64,000 nucleotides of DNA from the NCBI GenBank assembly GCA_035301485.1, contig DATGUF010000041.1:62001-126000 (forward strand), written 5' to 3'. This DNA comes from CALEAR01 sp035301485. Its GTDB lineage: Bacteria > Pseudomonadota > Gammaproteobacteria > Pseudomonadales > Alcanivoracaceae. The stretch's first letter is position 1. Every line of letters starts with the position of its first letter. Made by a program: the position numbers and the translations under genes. Below, one piece after another: positions 1-9,099 of the stretch. The notes beneath the pieces are model-generated. The model made no database searches and was not told the origin of the DNA. It saw only the letters and a program-made list of their open reading frames with translations.

Positions 1-305
1 ATGGTGCCTACCATGGCTAGCCCATCATTTTCTTGCGAAGTTTCCTCTGGCATAGCGCTAGCAACGGCTGGCTCATGTTCAACAAACAATGTTTCAGCCC
101 CTGCTTTTCTTAGCAGGCGCTGCCATTTTGTGGCCGTTTCTGCATCTACAGCGCGGCGTACAACGCGCTCTTTCTTTTGTAAGAGCAACAATGCCTTTTC
201 AGGCTCAATGGAAAAAACCTTGCCTAAGTTAATGGCCGCCTCTTTTAATGAAAAACCATCGAGGGTATAACCAGATATAACCACGTCGAATTTTTGATCG
301 CTCAT
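1..305 (-). CDS. Partial hypothetical protein (N-terminal ~101 residues)
   Basis: An open frame starts with ATG at 305 on the minus strand (MSDQKFDVVISGYTLDGFSL...) and runs off the left edge without a stop. The visible part has the pattern of a small N-terminal domain (FDVVxSG ... GFSLKEAAINLGKVF ... AVDAETATKWQRLLRKAGAE). I recall this domain from gammaproteobacterial proteins that carry a membrane or other domain behind it; the rest is not visible here. It follows the etfBA terminator on the same strand and is probably a separate transcript. The function is unknown. The plus-strand frame over the same bases is a shadow. Confidence 0.7.
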   Translation of the reverse strand, partial: MSDQKFDVVISGYTLDGFSLKEAAINLGKVFSIEPEKALLLLQKKERVVRRAVDAETATKWQRLLRKAGAETLFVEHEPAVASAMPEETSQENDGLAMVGT

Positions 306-358
306 TTCTCATCCCTAAATAACAGCCTAAAGCGCATCGTTAGCATACTGCTAAAAGC

Positions 359-384
359 ACAAAACCCGCAATAGCGGGTTTTGT
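359..384 (-). terminator. Intrinsic terminator of etfBA
   Basis: A perfect 11-bp stem (ACAAAACCCGC / GCGGGTTTTGT) with an AATA loop lies 25 bases beyond the etfA stop codon on the minus strand. The T tract sits within the 3' arm. Confidence 0.75.
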
Positions 385-408
385 GGGACTTATTTAGCTA
401 ACAGTAAC

Positions 409-1338
409 TTAGAGCTTACCTTCAAGCTCAGGCACTGCATCAAACAAGTCTGCTACCAAGCCGTAATCAGACACTTGGAAAATAGGAGCCTCTTCGTCTT
501 TGTTGATAGCAACAATAACTTTAGAGTCCTTCATACCTGCTAAGTGCTGAATCGCACCAGAGATACCTACCGCAATGTAAAGTTCAGGCGCTACGATCTT
601 ACCGGTTTGACCTACTTGTAAATCGTTAGGTACGTAACCAGCGTCAACCGCTGCACGTGAAGCACCTACTGCGGCGCCAAGCTTATCAGCTAGCTTGTAA
701 AGGATTTCGAAGTTTTCGCCGCTACCTAGGCCGCGACCACCAGAAACAACTACTTTAGCAGCTGTGAGGTCTGGACGGTCTGACTGAGCGAGTTCTTCCC
801 CTACAAAGCTAGAAATACCAGCGTCTTTAGCAGCATCTACGCTTTCAACAGCTGCAGAACCACCTTCAGCTGCTACAGCATCAAAAGAAGTACCACGTAC
901 AGTGATTACTTTGATAGCGTCGGAGCTTTGAACAGTAGCTACTGCGTTACCTGCGTAAATAGGACGCTTAAAGGTATCAGCAGATTCAACTGCGCTGATT
1001 TCAGAAATCATGCCAACATCTAACAAAGCAGCTACACGTGGCAAGAAGTTTTTACCAGAGGTGGTAGCAGGCGCTAAAATGTGGGTGTAATCCTTACCCA
1101 ATTCAGCCACAAGCTCACCAATGTTTTCTGCTAGCTGGTTTGCATATGCTGCGTTATCAGCTAACAAAACTTTGCTTACACCATCAGCTTTTGCTGCTTC
1201 ATCGGCAACAGCCGAGCAGCCTTCACCTGCTACTAAAACGGTAATGTCGCCACCGATTTCTTTAGCAGCTGCAATAACGCTCAAGGTGACAGCATTTAAT
1301 GCATTATTATCGTGCTCTGCATAAACTAAAACACTCAT
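409..1338 (-). CDS. etfA: Electron transfer flavoprotein alpha subunit
   Basis: The alpha subunit (309 aa) of the heterodimeric FAD-containing electron transfer flavoprotein accepts electrons from acyl-CoA and other dehydrogenases and passes them to ETF-ubiquinone oxidoreductase. The N-terminal half is a Rossmann-like domain. The C-terminal half has the FAD-binding signature GGRGLGSGENF, GASRAAVDAGY, QVGQTGKIVAPELYIAVGIS and GAIQHLAGM, all intact. Length is normal. The ATG shares one base with the etfB stop (TAATG), so the two are translationally coupled. Its terminator lies just downstream. The partner ETF-QO gene is divergent, beyond etfB. Confidence 0.97.
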   Translation of the reverse strand: MSVLVYAEHDNNALNAVTLSVIAAAKEIGGDITVLVAGEGCSAVADEAAKADGVSKVLLADNAAYANQLAENIGELVAELGKDYTHILAPATTSGKNFLPRVAALLDVGMISEISAVESADTFKRPIYAGNAVATVQSSDAIKVITVRGTSFDAVAAEGGSAAVESVDAAKDAGISSFVGEELAQSDRPDLTAAKVVVSGGRGLGSGENFEILYKLADKLGAAVGASRAAVDAGYVPNDLQVGQTGKIVAPELYIAVGISGAIQHLAGMKDSKVIVAINKDEEAPIFQVSDYGLVADLFDAVPELEGKL

Positions 1339-2087
1339 TAGATCACCTTCGCTTCATTTTTAAGTTTATCTACCAACTCATCCACGGAGCCAACAATAAT
1401 ACCGGCTTGTCTTTCAGCTGGAGCTTCAACCTTCAACGTTTTAACAGAAGGGGTGAAATCTACGCCTAAGTCGGCCGCGCTCTTAACATCTAATGGCTTT
1501 TTCTTCGCCTTCATGATGTTAGGTAAAGAAGCGTAGCGTGGCTCGTTCAAGCGTAGGTCTGTGGTAACAATGGCAGGCAAAGATAGCTCAACAGTTTGCA
1601 AACCACCGTCAATTTCACGAGTAACCTGTACTTTGTCGCCTTCAACTTTAACTTCAGAAGCGAAAGTACCTTGTGGTAAACCCGCCAATGCGGCAAGCAT
1701 TTGGCCAGTTTGGTTGTTGTCGCCATCAATCGCTTGCTTACCAAGGATCACCAAATTAGGGGATTCTTCGTCGTACACAGCTTTAAGTGCTTTAGCAATG
1801 GAGAGTGACTGTGGCTCTTCGTCTGTTTCAACAAGAATTGCGCGGTCAGCACCTAGGGCTAACGCGGTACGTAATTGTTCTTGAGCAGCTTTGGTGCCGA
1901 TAGTAACAACGACAATTTCGCTTACAGTGCCAGCCTCTTTAAGGCGGACAGCCTCTTCTACTGCGATTTCGCAGAAAGGGTTCATGGCCATTTTTACGTT
2001 GGCTAGATCTACGCCGCTACCGTCCGATTTAACACGAACTTTAACGTTGTGATCCACGACCCGTTTGATCGGTACAAGAACCTTCAT
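1338..2087 (-). CDS. etfB: Electron transfer flavoprotein beta subunit
   Basis: The beta subunit (249 aa) of ETF binds AMP and carries the dehydrogenase recognition loop. It begins MKVLVPIKRVVDHNVKVRVK and contains the adenine-nucleotide segment LGKQAIDGDNNQTGQMLAAL and the DLRLNEPRYASLPNIMKAKKK signature near residues 180-200. The start at 2087 is preceded by a GAGGA ribosome binding site at good spacing. It is the first gene of the etfBA operon. The gene is divergent from ETF-QO across a 373-bp control region, so the two halves of the pathway can be co-regulated. Confidence 0.97.
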   Translation of the reverse strand: MKVLVPIKRVVDHNVKVRVKSDGSGVDLANVKMAMNPFCEIAVEEAVRLKEAGTVSEIVVVTIGTKAAQEQLRTALALGADRAILVETDEEPQSLSIAKALKAVYDEESPNLVILGKQAIDGDNNQTGQMLAALAGLPQGTFASEVKVEGDKVQVTREIDGGLQTVELSLPAIVTTDLRLNEPRYASLPNIMKAKKKPLDVKSAADLGVDFTPSVKTLKVEAPAERQAGIIVGSVDELVDKLKNEAKVI

Positions 2088-2460
2088 AGGATCCTCGGAT
2101 TTTTTCAGTTAACAAAACAGGAAGCAGGTTTAAATTGCTTCCACGCGAAAAGTAGGCCCGTATGTTGGCCTCTGAGTTAGCAGAGGTCAAGGCCAAGTGA
2201 GCAATAATAGCAGCGTTATGATCATAAAAAAAACCACTTAACTTAAATTAGACCTGTAACAAGGCGTGTTTTTAGCTAAAAAACATCAAAAGTTGCCATT
2301 TCTACCAATTTAGCAGGACATTTAGGACATTCATTAAGATGAAAAGAGCCTATTACGGTGGCAGCCAATACGCTGTGCATATATACTGCGCGACATTAGT
2401 CTTGCGCTCACCACTCTCGTGAGTGCTTCATTTTTCAATTTCGCCTCAAGGAGATTGTTT
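2088..2460. promoter_or_regulatory. Divergent etfBA / ETF-QO control region with two inverted repeats
   Basis: This 373-base region has no gene. It holds two inverted repeats in the presumed etfB leader: GGAAGCA at 2120-2126 with TGCTTCC at 2136-2142, and CCTCTG at 2169-2174 with CAGAGG at 2181-2186. The second is nested in an alternative pair, TTGGCC (2165-2170) and GGCCAA (2191-2196). The shared bases mean the two pairings exclude each other. I do not see a clear PsrA- or FadR-type operator. The ETF-QO ribosome binding site AAGGAG is at 2448-2453. Confidence 0.45.
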
Positions 2461-4110
2461 GTGGAACGCGATGCAATGGAAGTCGACGTAGTAATCGTTG
2501 GCGCAGGGCCATCAGGTTTATCTACAGCCTGTCGTTTAGCGCAAATCAGCCAGGAAACTGGTCAAGAACTCAGTATCGTAGTGGTTGAAAAAGGTTCTGA
2601 AGTGGGTGCACATTTGCTTTCAGGTGCTGTTTTTGAGCCTAAAGCTTTAAACGAACTTTTCCCGAACTGGAAAGAAGAAGGTGCTCCGCTTAATACACCT
2701 GTTATTGGTGATGACATTTATTACCTAACAGGCCCAGAGAAAGGCATTAAAGTACCGAATTTGTTTGTGCCCTCCACCATGCACAACGAAGGCAACTACA
2801 TTATTTCTCTAGGTAACCTTTGCCGCTGGCTAGCAGAAAAAGCTGAGGGTTTAGGCGTAGAAATTTACCCTGGCTTCGCTGCTACAGAAGTTCTTTTCAA
2901 TGAAGATGGTTCTGTAAAAGGTATTGCTACAGGTGATTTCGGTATCGCCGCAGACGGCAGCCATAAAGATGGCTATATGCCTGGCATGGAGTTACACGCC
3001 AAGTACACCGTTTTCTCTGAAGGCTGCCGCGGACACCTCGGCAAGCAACTCATTAAAAAATTCAAATTAGATGCTGATGCTGATCCACAGCACTACGGTA
3101 TTGGTATTAAAGAGTTATGGGACATTGACCCAGCCCTTCACAAAGAAGGTTTGGTGGTGCACACCGCAGGTTGGCCGCTCACAGAATCCGGTTCGCCAGG
3201 TGGTGCTTTCCTTTACCACATTGAAAACAACCAAGTGGCGCTAGGTTTAATTACCGACCTCTCCTATTCCAACCCCCACGTCTCGCCCTTTGACGAGATG
3301 CAGCGTTGGAAAACCAACCCCACTATTAAACAATACTTGGAAGGCGCAAAGCGTGTTTCTTACGGTGCTCGCGCCATAGTGAAAGGTGGTCTACAGTCAC
3401 TACCAAAGATGACATTACCAGGCGCACTATTAGTGGGTGATAACGCTGGTACGCTTAACTTTGCCAAAATTAAAGGCAACCACACTGCGATGAAGTCGGG
3501 CATGATCGCAGCTGAGGTGATTGCCAAAGCCATCGCTGGTGGCCGTCAACACGACGAACTAAGCGAATACAAAGAAGAGTTCGATAAGAGCTGGATCTAC
3601 GAAGAACTGCACATGCAGCGTAACTTCGGCCCTGCTCAGCACAAGTTTGGTAACTTAATTGGTTCTGCGTTTGCATTCCTTGATATTAACATTATGAAAG
3701 GCAAGCTTCCTTTCACCATGCGTGATACAACACCTGATTATGCAACGCTAAAGCCAGCCAGTGAATCTAAAAAGATTGATTACCCACGCCCTGATGGCAA
3801 GATCACTTTCAACAAACTAGATTCCGTGTTTTTATCTAATACTTCACATGATGAAGATCAGCCGTGCCACTTAAAGCTCACTGATCCAGATATCCCTATG
3901 GACGTAAACTATCCTAAGTGGGATGAACCCGCGCAGCGCTACTGCCCTGCTGGCGTGTACGAAGTGGTAGAAGAAAACGGTGCAAAACGTTTCCAAATTA
4001 ACTTTGCCAACTGTGTTCACTGTAAAACCTGTGACATTAAGGACCCTTCCCAAAATATTACTTGGGTAGCTCCTGAAGGCAGTGGCGGCCCTAATTACCC
4101 AAATATGTAA
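2461..4110 (+). CDS. Electron transfer flavoprotein-ubiquinone oxidoreductase
   Basis: This membrane-associated flavoprotein (549 aa) oxidises reduced ETF and delivers electrons to ubiquinone. The N-terminal FAD site is VDVVIVGAGPSGLSTACRL. The C-terminal [4Fe-4S] ferredoxin-like domain has CPAGVYEV and CVHCKTCDIKDP, which together supply the four cysteines. I place the start at GTG 2461 because AAGGAG lies seven bases before it and the resulting MERDAMEVDVVIVGAG matches the family N-terminus. An upstream ATG at 2419 would add 14 residues unlike the family. It is divergent from etfBA and followed by a strong terminator. Confidence 0.96.
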   Translation: MERDAMEVDVVIVGAGPSGLSTACRLAQISQETGQELSIVVVEKGSEVGAHLLSGAVFEPKALNELFPNWKEEGAPLNTPVIGDDIYYLTGPEKGIKVPNLFVPSTMHNEGNYIISLGNLCRWLAEKAEGLGVEIYPGFAATEVLFNEDGSVKGIATGDFGIAADGSHKDGYMPGMELHAKYTVFSEGCRGHLGKQLIKKFKLDADADPQHYGIGIKELWDIDPALHKEGLVVHTAGWPLTESGSPGGAFLYHIENNQVALGLITDLSYSNPHVSPFDEMQRWKTNPTIKQYLEGAKRVSYGARAIVKGGLQSLPKMTLPGALLVGDNAGTLNFAKIKGNHTAMKSGMIAAEVIAKAIAGGRQHDELSEYKEEFDKSWIYEELHMQRNFGPAQHKFGNLIGSAFAFLDINIMKGKLPFTMRDTTPDYATLKPASESKKIDYPRPDGKITFNKLDSVFLSNTSHDEDQPCHLKLTDPDIPMDVNYPKWDEPAQRYCPAGVYEVVEENGAKRFQINFANCVHCKTCDIKDPSQNITWVAPEGSGGPNYPNM

Positions 4111-4125
4111 TTAGCGCCTAGCCTT

Positions 4126-4157
4126 AAAGGCCCCTAAATATCATTTAGGGGCCTTTT
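4126..4157 (+). terminator. Strong intrinsic terminator after ETF-QO
   Basis: An 11-bp perfect stem (GGCCCCTAAAT at 4129-4139, ATTTAGGGGCC at 4143-4153) is followed by TTTTT on the plus strand and flanked by AAA on the other side. It may also serve the convergent minus-strand gene at 4213. Confidence 0.9.
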
Positions 4158-4212
4158 TATTGCTCAATAATAATGCAAACAAAGCCTGCTCATGAACAGC
4201 CAGTGTTTCGCG

Positions 4213-5754
4213 CTAATCCCATTGCGAAGCACGCCAATTTAACGCATACAAATCATGCCTTCTATCGCGCAGGTTAGTCACTGACCCCTCTTTGTTTAAC
4301 AGCTTTAGTTTTTCTAAGTCCACATCAGCGAAAATTAGCATTTCAGTATTCGGCACGGCTTCGCTCACAATACCGTCATGAGGAAAGTAAAAGTCACTCG
4401 GCGTGAAAACAGCGGATTGTGCGTATTGGATATCCACGTTATCAACGCGCGCTAAATTACCAACGCTGCCAGCAATAGCCACGTAGCATTCGTTTTCAAT
4501 GGCCCTTGCTTGAGCACAACGTCGCACTCGAAGGTATCCATTTTGTGTATCCGTCCAAAACGGTACAAACAAAATTTGAATGCCTTGCTCCGCTAAAATA
4601 CGGCCAAGCTCTGGGAATTCAACGTCATAGCAAATGAGAATACCGATACGCCCAGCGTCTGTGTCGAAGGCTTGGATTTGAGAGCCGCCTACTAGGCCCC
4701 AGTCCCATCGCTCGCCTGGCGTCACATGAATTTTCTTTTGCTCTTCAATGGTGCCGTCGCGGCGGCAAAGATAGGCAATATTATAAACTGAATCGGCCTC
4801 AATGATGGGCATGGAACCAGCAATAATATTAATATTGTAGCTAACAGCTAAATCAGAGACTCTCTGCTTAATTTCCTCCGTGAAACCGGCTAAAAATCGA
4901 ATAGCCTCAACAGAGCTCAGTTCCAGTTCTAGCCCCATTAAAGGCGCATTAAAAAATTCTGGCAACAAAGCAAAGTCCGCACCATAGCCGGACAGCGTAT
5001 CAACAAAAAACTCCACTTGGTCAATAAGATCATCTACGGAGTTTGTTTCACGCATGCTACGTTGAATAACGCCGAGGCGGACCATCGTTTTGCTGATGTA
5101 CTCATCAGCGGAGTGGTCGGGTTCATATAAAATGTTATCCCACTCTAGTAATGTGGCGTAACCCTGTGATTTCTCATCTTCAGGGAGGTACTGCTTCATT
5201 ACTCGTTTAACATCGAAATCATTTGCCAGCTGAAACGAGAGTATTGGATCATAAATTTGTTGTTGCTCCACTTGCGCAATGTATTCGGCCACATTCATCT
5301 TGCCCACATAATCGATGAAACCCGGCAAGCGGCCACCAGCTAATATGGCTTTTAAATTCTCTTCGCGGCACAACTCCTTACGTGCTTCATAAAGACGACG
5401 CCCTAATCGATAACCACGATAATCGGGATGCACTAATGCATCGAGGCCATATAAACTATCGCCGTTGTCGTTATGCATCAGCACTTTATCTTCATCACTG
5501 ATAAGATCTTCATAGCGATGAGGGTTAGAATAACGGTCGTAATTTACTTTTACGGTGAGTGCAGCGGCAACAAGCCGGTCGTTATCCACAATGCACAATT
5601 GCCCCTCAGGAAATACCTCCACAAGCTTTTGCACAGTGGCCTTGGACCAAGCACCACCAATGTCCACGTACACTTGATTCATTAGCTCTGCTAACGGAGG
5701 ATAGTCTTCGAGGGTAATATTTCGCAGACGCAGCTTAGTACTTTCTTCAGCCAT
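4213..5754 (-). CDS. GNAT acetyltransferase fused to a carbon-nitrogen hydrolase (nitrilase superfamily)
   Basis: A 513-aa two-domain protein. Residues about 6-170 form a GNAT fold with the acetyl-CoA loop VHPDYRGYRLGRRLYEA near 108-124. Residues about 225-505 form a nitrilase-superfamily amidohydrolase with the catalytic triad visible as Glu266 (LLPEFF), Lys340/341 (EQKKIHVTPGER) and Cys375 (GILICYDVEFPELG). The start at ATG 5754 follows AGGAA at eight bases. An extension upstream to 5967 would run into the divergent sirtuin gene and has no family resemblance. The substrate is unknown; nitrilase branch members hydrolyse amides or N-carbamoyl compounds. It is divergent from the sirtuin gene with only 82 bases between them. 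Confidence 0.9.
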   Translation of the reverse strand: MAEESTKLRLRNITLEDYPPLAELMNQVYVDIGGAWSKATVQKLVEVFPEGQLCIVDNDRLVAAALTVKVNYDRYSNPHRYEDLISDEDKVLMHNDNGDSLYGLDALVHPDYRGYRLGRRLYEARKELCREENLKAILAGGRLPGFIDYVGKMNVAEYIAQVEQQQIYDPILSFQLANDFDVKRVMKQYLPEDEKSQGYATLLEWDNILYEPDHSADEYISKTMVRLGVIQRSMRETNSVDDLIDQVEFFVDTLSGYGADFALLPEFFNAPLMGLELELSSVEAIRFLAGFTEEIKQRVSDLAVSYNINIIAGSMPIIEADSVYNIAYLCRRDGTIEEQKKIHVTPGERWDWGLVGGSQIQAFDTDAGRIGILICYDVEFPELGRILAEQGIQILFVPFWTDTQNGYLRVRRCAQARAIENECYVAIAGSVGNLARVDNVDIQYAQSAVFTPSDFYFPHDGIVSEAVPNTEMLIFADVDLEKLKLLNKEGSVTNLRDRRHDLYALNWRASQWD

Positions 5755-5836
5755 GGCGTTGTTCCTAGTTGTTTTCGCAAAATGATACAACATTACGCTC
5801 GGCCAAATGCTAAAACAAACCTTTTTGAGTGATGAA

Positions 5837-6538
5837 ATGAAAATTGTTGTTTTAACAGGAGCTGGTATTTCAGCAGAATCTGGATTAAACACTTTCCGCG
5901 ATGCGGGTGGGCTGTGGGAAAACCACCGCATTGAAGATGTAGCCACCCCTAGAGCCTTTGCTCGCAACCCTAGTTTGGTGCAAAACTTTTATAATGCACG
6001 GCGTAAGCAACTAGATGATCCCTCTGTGGCGCCCAACGCAGCGCATTTCGCTTTGGTTGAGCTTGAAAAAGCTATAGGGAAAGATTTTTTATTAGTGACC
6101 CAAAACGTTGATGATTTGCACCAACGGGCTGGCTCTGAACGAATGATCGCCATGCATGGCGAACTAAGAAAGTGCCGCTGCACCGCTTGCCAAAAAGTGA
6201 GCCTGGTAACAGCACCTCTGAGCACTGAGAGTGTGTGCAAATACTGCAAACACCAGGGCACCGTACGCCCCCATATTGTTTGGTTTGAAGAAATGCCGCT
6301 ACAAATGCAAGAGATTTATCACGCTCTTGAGAACTGTGATATATTCGTCAGCATTGGCACAAGCAGCAATGTATACCCTGCTGCAGGTTTTGTTGAAGTT
6401 GCTAACCAAGCAAATGCTGAAACACTTGAACTCAATTTAGAGCCCTCTTCGCGTTATTCGGCGTTTAAAGAACACAGACAAGGGCCAGCCACACAGCTTG
6501 TCCCAGAATGGGTTGAGAGCCTTCTCCAGCAGAGATAG
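5837..6538 (+). CDS. cobB: NAD-dependent protein deacylase, class III sirtuin (SIRT5-like)
   Basis: A 233-aa sirtuin that removes acyl groups from lysines using NAD. It shows GAGISAESGLNTFRD (NAD binding), the TQNVDDLHQRAG loop, catalytic His107 (MHGEL) and a zinc site formed by two CxxC pairs (Cys115/118 and Cys134/137). Tyr52 and Arg55 in FYNARR match the YxxR pair that lets class III sirtuins accept succinyl and malonyl lysine. I chose ATG 5837 (MKIVVLTGAG) because it matches the family N-terminus and is preceded by a short GAG-type site. An upstream ATG at 5807 has no ribosome binding site. The neighbour transcribed away from it encodes a GNAT domain. Confidence 0.93.
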   Translation: MKIVVLTGAGISAESGLNTFRDAGGLWENHRIEDVATPRAFARNPSLVQNFYNARRKQLDDPSVAPNAAHFALVELEKAIGKDFLLVTQNVDDLHQRAGSERMIAMHGELRKCRCTACQKVSLVTAPLSTESVCKYCKHQGTVRPHIVWFEEMPLQMQEIYHALENCDIFVSIGTSSNVYPAAGFVEVANQANAETLELNLEPSSRYSAFKEHRQGPATQLVPEWVESLLQQR

Positions 6539-6611
6539 GATAAGCAACGCGTTCTAAACAGATACTAAGCCATTCTTACACTGATAATACCAACATAGGC
6601 GTTTACTATTT

Positions 6612-7685
6612 ATGTCGAACAAGCAAGTCGATGATATTAACATCGCATCACAAACCCCTTTAATCACTCCACGAGAAATTAAAAACAAACTTCCTCTCAC
6701 CGATACTGCGCGTGAAACCGTGGCAGAAGGCCGTGAGATTATTCGCAATATTTTAGATCGCAAAGACCCGCGTTTATTCATCGTTATTGGGCCCTGCTCT
6801 ATCCATGATGTAGATGCCGCCATGGATTATGCCAAACGCCTCAAAAAGCTTAACGATGAAGTGGGTGATGTACTGTATTTGGTACAACGTGTTTACTTTG
6901 AAAAGCCACGTACCACGGTAGGCTGGAAAGGGCTTATTAACGACCCTTACATGAATAACACTTTCAAAATAGAAGATGGTTTACATATCGCTCGTAAACT
7001 ATTGATTAATATGGCAGAGTTGGGTTTAGCCACATCTACCGAAGCCCTCGACCCTATCACTCCGCAATACCTGCAGGATTTAATTAGCTGGTCTGCAATT
7101 GGTGCACGTACCACAGAGTCACAAACACACAGAGAAATGTCTTCCGGCTTATCTAGCCCGGTTGGATTTAAAAACGGCACCGATGGCAGTTTAGATGTAG
7201 CCATCAACGCCATGCTAAGTGTGAAACATCCGCACCGTTTCTTAGGCATTGATGCTGATGGCATGACGGCAGTTACTGTTACAACAGGCAACCCCTATGC
7301 GCACGTGGTGCTGCGAGGTGGTGGCGGCAAGCCAAACTATGATTCTGTTTCTATTGCCTTAGCTGAACAGGCGCTAGAGAAAGCAAAGGTATCCACCAAC
7401 ATTATGGTGGACTGCAGCCACGCTAACTCCAACAAAGACCCTTCCCTACAACCTTTGGTAATGGAAAATATCACCAACCAAATTTTAGATGGGAATAAAT
7501 CTATCGTTGGATTAATGGTTGAATCCCATATTAAAGCGGGTAACCAATCTATTCCCGAAGATTTAAGCCAGTTAGAATACGGCGTATCCGTCACTGATGG
7601 TTGCATTGATTGGGAAACCACTGAAAACGCCTTGCGTAGCATGGCCGACAAACTCAGAGATATATTGCCCACTAGGCACCAGTAA
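6612..7685 (+). CDS. 3-deoxy-7-phosphoheptulonate (DAHP) synthase, class I
   Basis: The enzyme (357 aa) condenses phosphoenolpyruvate and erythrose 4-phosphate, the entry step to aromatic amino acids. Family signatures are intact: VIGPCSIHD, FEKPRTTVGWKGLINDP, GARTTESQTHRE, GFKNGTDG, MVDCSHANSNKD and GLMVESH. It belongs to the AroF/AroG/AroH group. The middle region (STEALDPITPQYLQDLISWS, GIDADGMTAVT) looks closer to the Pseudomonas-type enzyme than to E. coli AroG. Which aromatic amino acid inhibits it cannot be decided from the sequence here. It is probably monocistronic, ending at a hairpin shared with the convergent gene. Confidence 0.95.
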   Translation: MSNKQVDDINIASQTPLITPREIKNKLPLTDTARETVAEGREIIRNILDRKDPRLFIVIGPCSIHDVDAAMDYAKRLKKLNDEVGDVLYLVQRVYFEKPRTTVGWKGLINDPYMNNTFKIEDGLHIARKLLINMAELGLATSTEALDPITPQYLQDLISWSAIGARTTESQTHREMSSGLSSPVGFKNGTDGSLDVAINAMLSVKHPHRFLGIDADGMTAVTVTTGNPYAHVVLRGGGGKPNYDSVSIALAEQALEKAKVSTNIMVDCSHANSNKDPSLQPLVMENITNQILDGNKSIVGLMVESHIKAGNQSIPEDLSQLEYGVSVTDGCIDWETTENALRSMADKLRDILPTRHQ

Positions 7686-7693
7686 AGCACCTT

Positions 7694-7722
7694 TGATCAG
7701 CCCTGCACCTCAGGGCTGATCA
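7694..7722. terminator. Convergent hairpin between DAHP synthase and DUF1285 gene
   Basis: A 12-bp perfect stem (TGATCAGCCCTG / CAGGGCTGATCA) has a five-base loop and no long T tract on either side. Its right arm covers the stop codon of the minus-strand gene at 7720. Confidence 0.6.
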
Positions 7723-8298
7723 CATCGCCCCAAGACACACCGCATAATCACCACTCACTAGCCACCACTCCGTGGTATCGTCTTCCTTTTTGATTTCACG
7801 TAGTAATGCCACACATTGGTAATAAACCTCTGTGGGGATTCGCGCTGATAAACCTTCGCGAACGAGAACATAGGGCACTTCGTCGCCGTTTTTCGCTGCT
7901 TCAAACCAAAAAGGATGCTCGTCGCTAAGTATTACTTTTTCAGCCATATTGGTTACAAAAACAAGCCTCGGAAAACGTTCGTTTTCAGCTGCAGGGATTT
8001 GGATTACTTCTGTAATCAAAAAGGGGCTGTCTTCAACCGTAACGGTTTGCTTTTCCACTGGTGTTACCAGGTAATACTGCCCGTCTTCCTCTTTACGCAA
8101 AATTTGCGCAAAAAGCTGACGTAACGCGAGCCGTTTTATTTCGCCACCATCATGCCACCAGCTACCGTCTCTGCGGATTGTCATTTTGCTGTGCCCTGTG
8201 GAAGGCGGTTGCCAAGTATGTATGGGCGGTCGTTTTTGCTGTTGTTTTAATTCTAGTAGGAGCTTTTCAAGCTCCTCTGCATTAGCTAAGAGAGACAT
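7720..8298 (-). CDS. DUF1285 family protein
   Basis: A 192-aa cytosolic protein of the DUF1285 family, recognised by PPIHTWQPP near the start, IRRDGSWWHDG and GQYYLVTPVEKQTVTVEDSP. The function of the family is not established. Its ATG shares one base with the stop of the TetR-family gene upstream (TAATG), so the two are co-translated. Length is usual for the family. Confidence 0.88.
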   Translation of the reverse strand: MSLLANAEELEKLLLELKQQQKRPPIHTWQPPSTGHSKMTIRRDGSWWHDGGEIKRLALRQLFAQILRKEEDGQYYLVTPVEKQTVTVEDSPFLITEVIQIPAAENERFPRLVFVTNMAEKVILSDEHPFWFEAAKNGDEVPYVLVREGLSARIPTEVYYQCVALLREIKKEDDTTEWWLVSGDYAVCLGAM

Positions 8299-8927
8299 TA
8301 TCTACGCTGTCCTTTATTACCAATACGAACCCCAACGCTCACCAAGAAGCTAATGAAATCATCTTTATCATCAATGTAACTTTGGTAAAACGGTGACTCC
8401 ATTAATGCCACAGCACCATGTGCCAGAGCCCAAGCCACAGCAATGTGATAGTTTGGCGGTACATCCTCTAAGGTTTCATCTGCAATGCGCGCCTTAATAA
8501 TGTCCGTCAAAGTAGTGAGGTTAGAAGCCCTAATAGCATGCAGTTGTTTTACTAGCTCGGGCACTGCTTGGTCTTGAATTATCTTATGTTCTAAACGGTC
8601 GAATAGTTGGTAGCGCTTAGGATCGCTAATACGAAAACGGAAGTATTCTGTGGGCAGTTTGCTCTTATCTTGTGTGCCACGAATTTCATGAAACAGCTCT
8701 GCTAACTCTTCTTCATATTTAATCATTAGCAGCAAGTAAATTTCGTTCTTGGTTTCAAAGTGCTTGTAGATGGTGCCTTTACCAATCCCCACTTCGTCGG
8801 CGATCATTTCCACTGTTACTCTATCTTCGCCATGCTGCAAAAAAAGCGCTAGCGCTGCATCTAAAATTTCTCGTTCACGCTGACGAAACTCTTGCGCTTT
8901 TCTGGTTGCTCTTTCAAGATCTGCCAT
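8298..8927 (-). CDS. TetR/AcrR family transcriptional regulator
   Basis: A 209-aa one-component regulator. The N-terminal TetR helix-turn-helix is clear (REILDAALALFLQHG, VTVEMIADEVGIGKGTIYKHF at about residues 20-65). The C-terminal ligand domain is variable and gives no clue to the ligand. I prefer ATG 8927 (MADLERATRKAQ), with GGAGG about ten bases upstream, over the longer frame to 8981. It forms an operon with the DUF1285 gene and lies divergent from the gene at 9100, a possible target by position only. Confidence 0.88.
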   Translation of the reverse strand: MADLERATRKAQEFRQREREILDAALALFLQHGEDRVTVEMIADEVGIGKGTIYKHFETKNEIYLLLMIKYEEELAELFHEIRGTQDKSKLPTEYFRFRISDPKRYQLFDRLEHKIIQDQAVPELVKQLHAIRASNLTTLTDIIKARIADETLEDVPPNYHIAVAWALAHGAVALMESPFYQSYIDDKDDFISFLVSVGVRIGNKGQRR

Positions 8928-9099
8928 AGGCCTGACACCTCCGCAATAATGGCTGCTCATAAAATATATTACGAACAGCATGAAGTTGTTCTAATAAATC
9001 AATGAAGTATAACAGATTTTTTGGCTATACTTTGTTGTCGCTAGCACTAGCAGCATTTATTGTTTTACTTCTAACGATACACGTTGATAGTATACCGAC

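Noticed and set aside
1..270. Plus-strand open frame of 89 codons at the left edge
   Set aside because: The minus strand has a better frame from ATG 305 with family-like sequence; the plus frame is its shadow.
5755..5967. N-terminal extension of the GNAT-nitrilase protein
   Set aside because: It overlaps the sirtuin gene, has no family similarity, and ATG 5754 has a good ribosome binding site.
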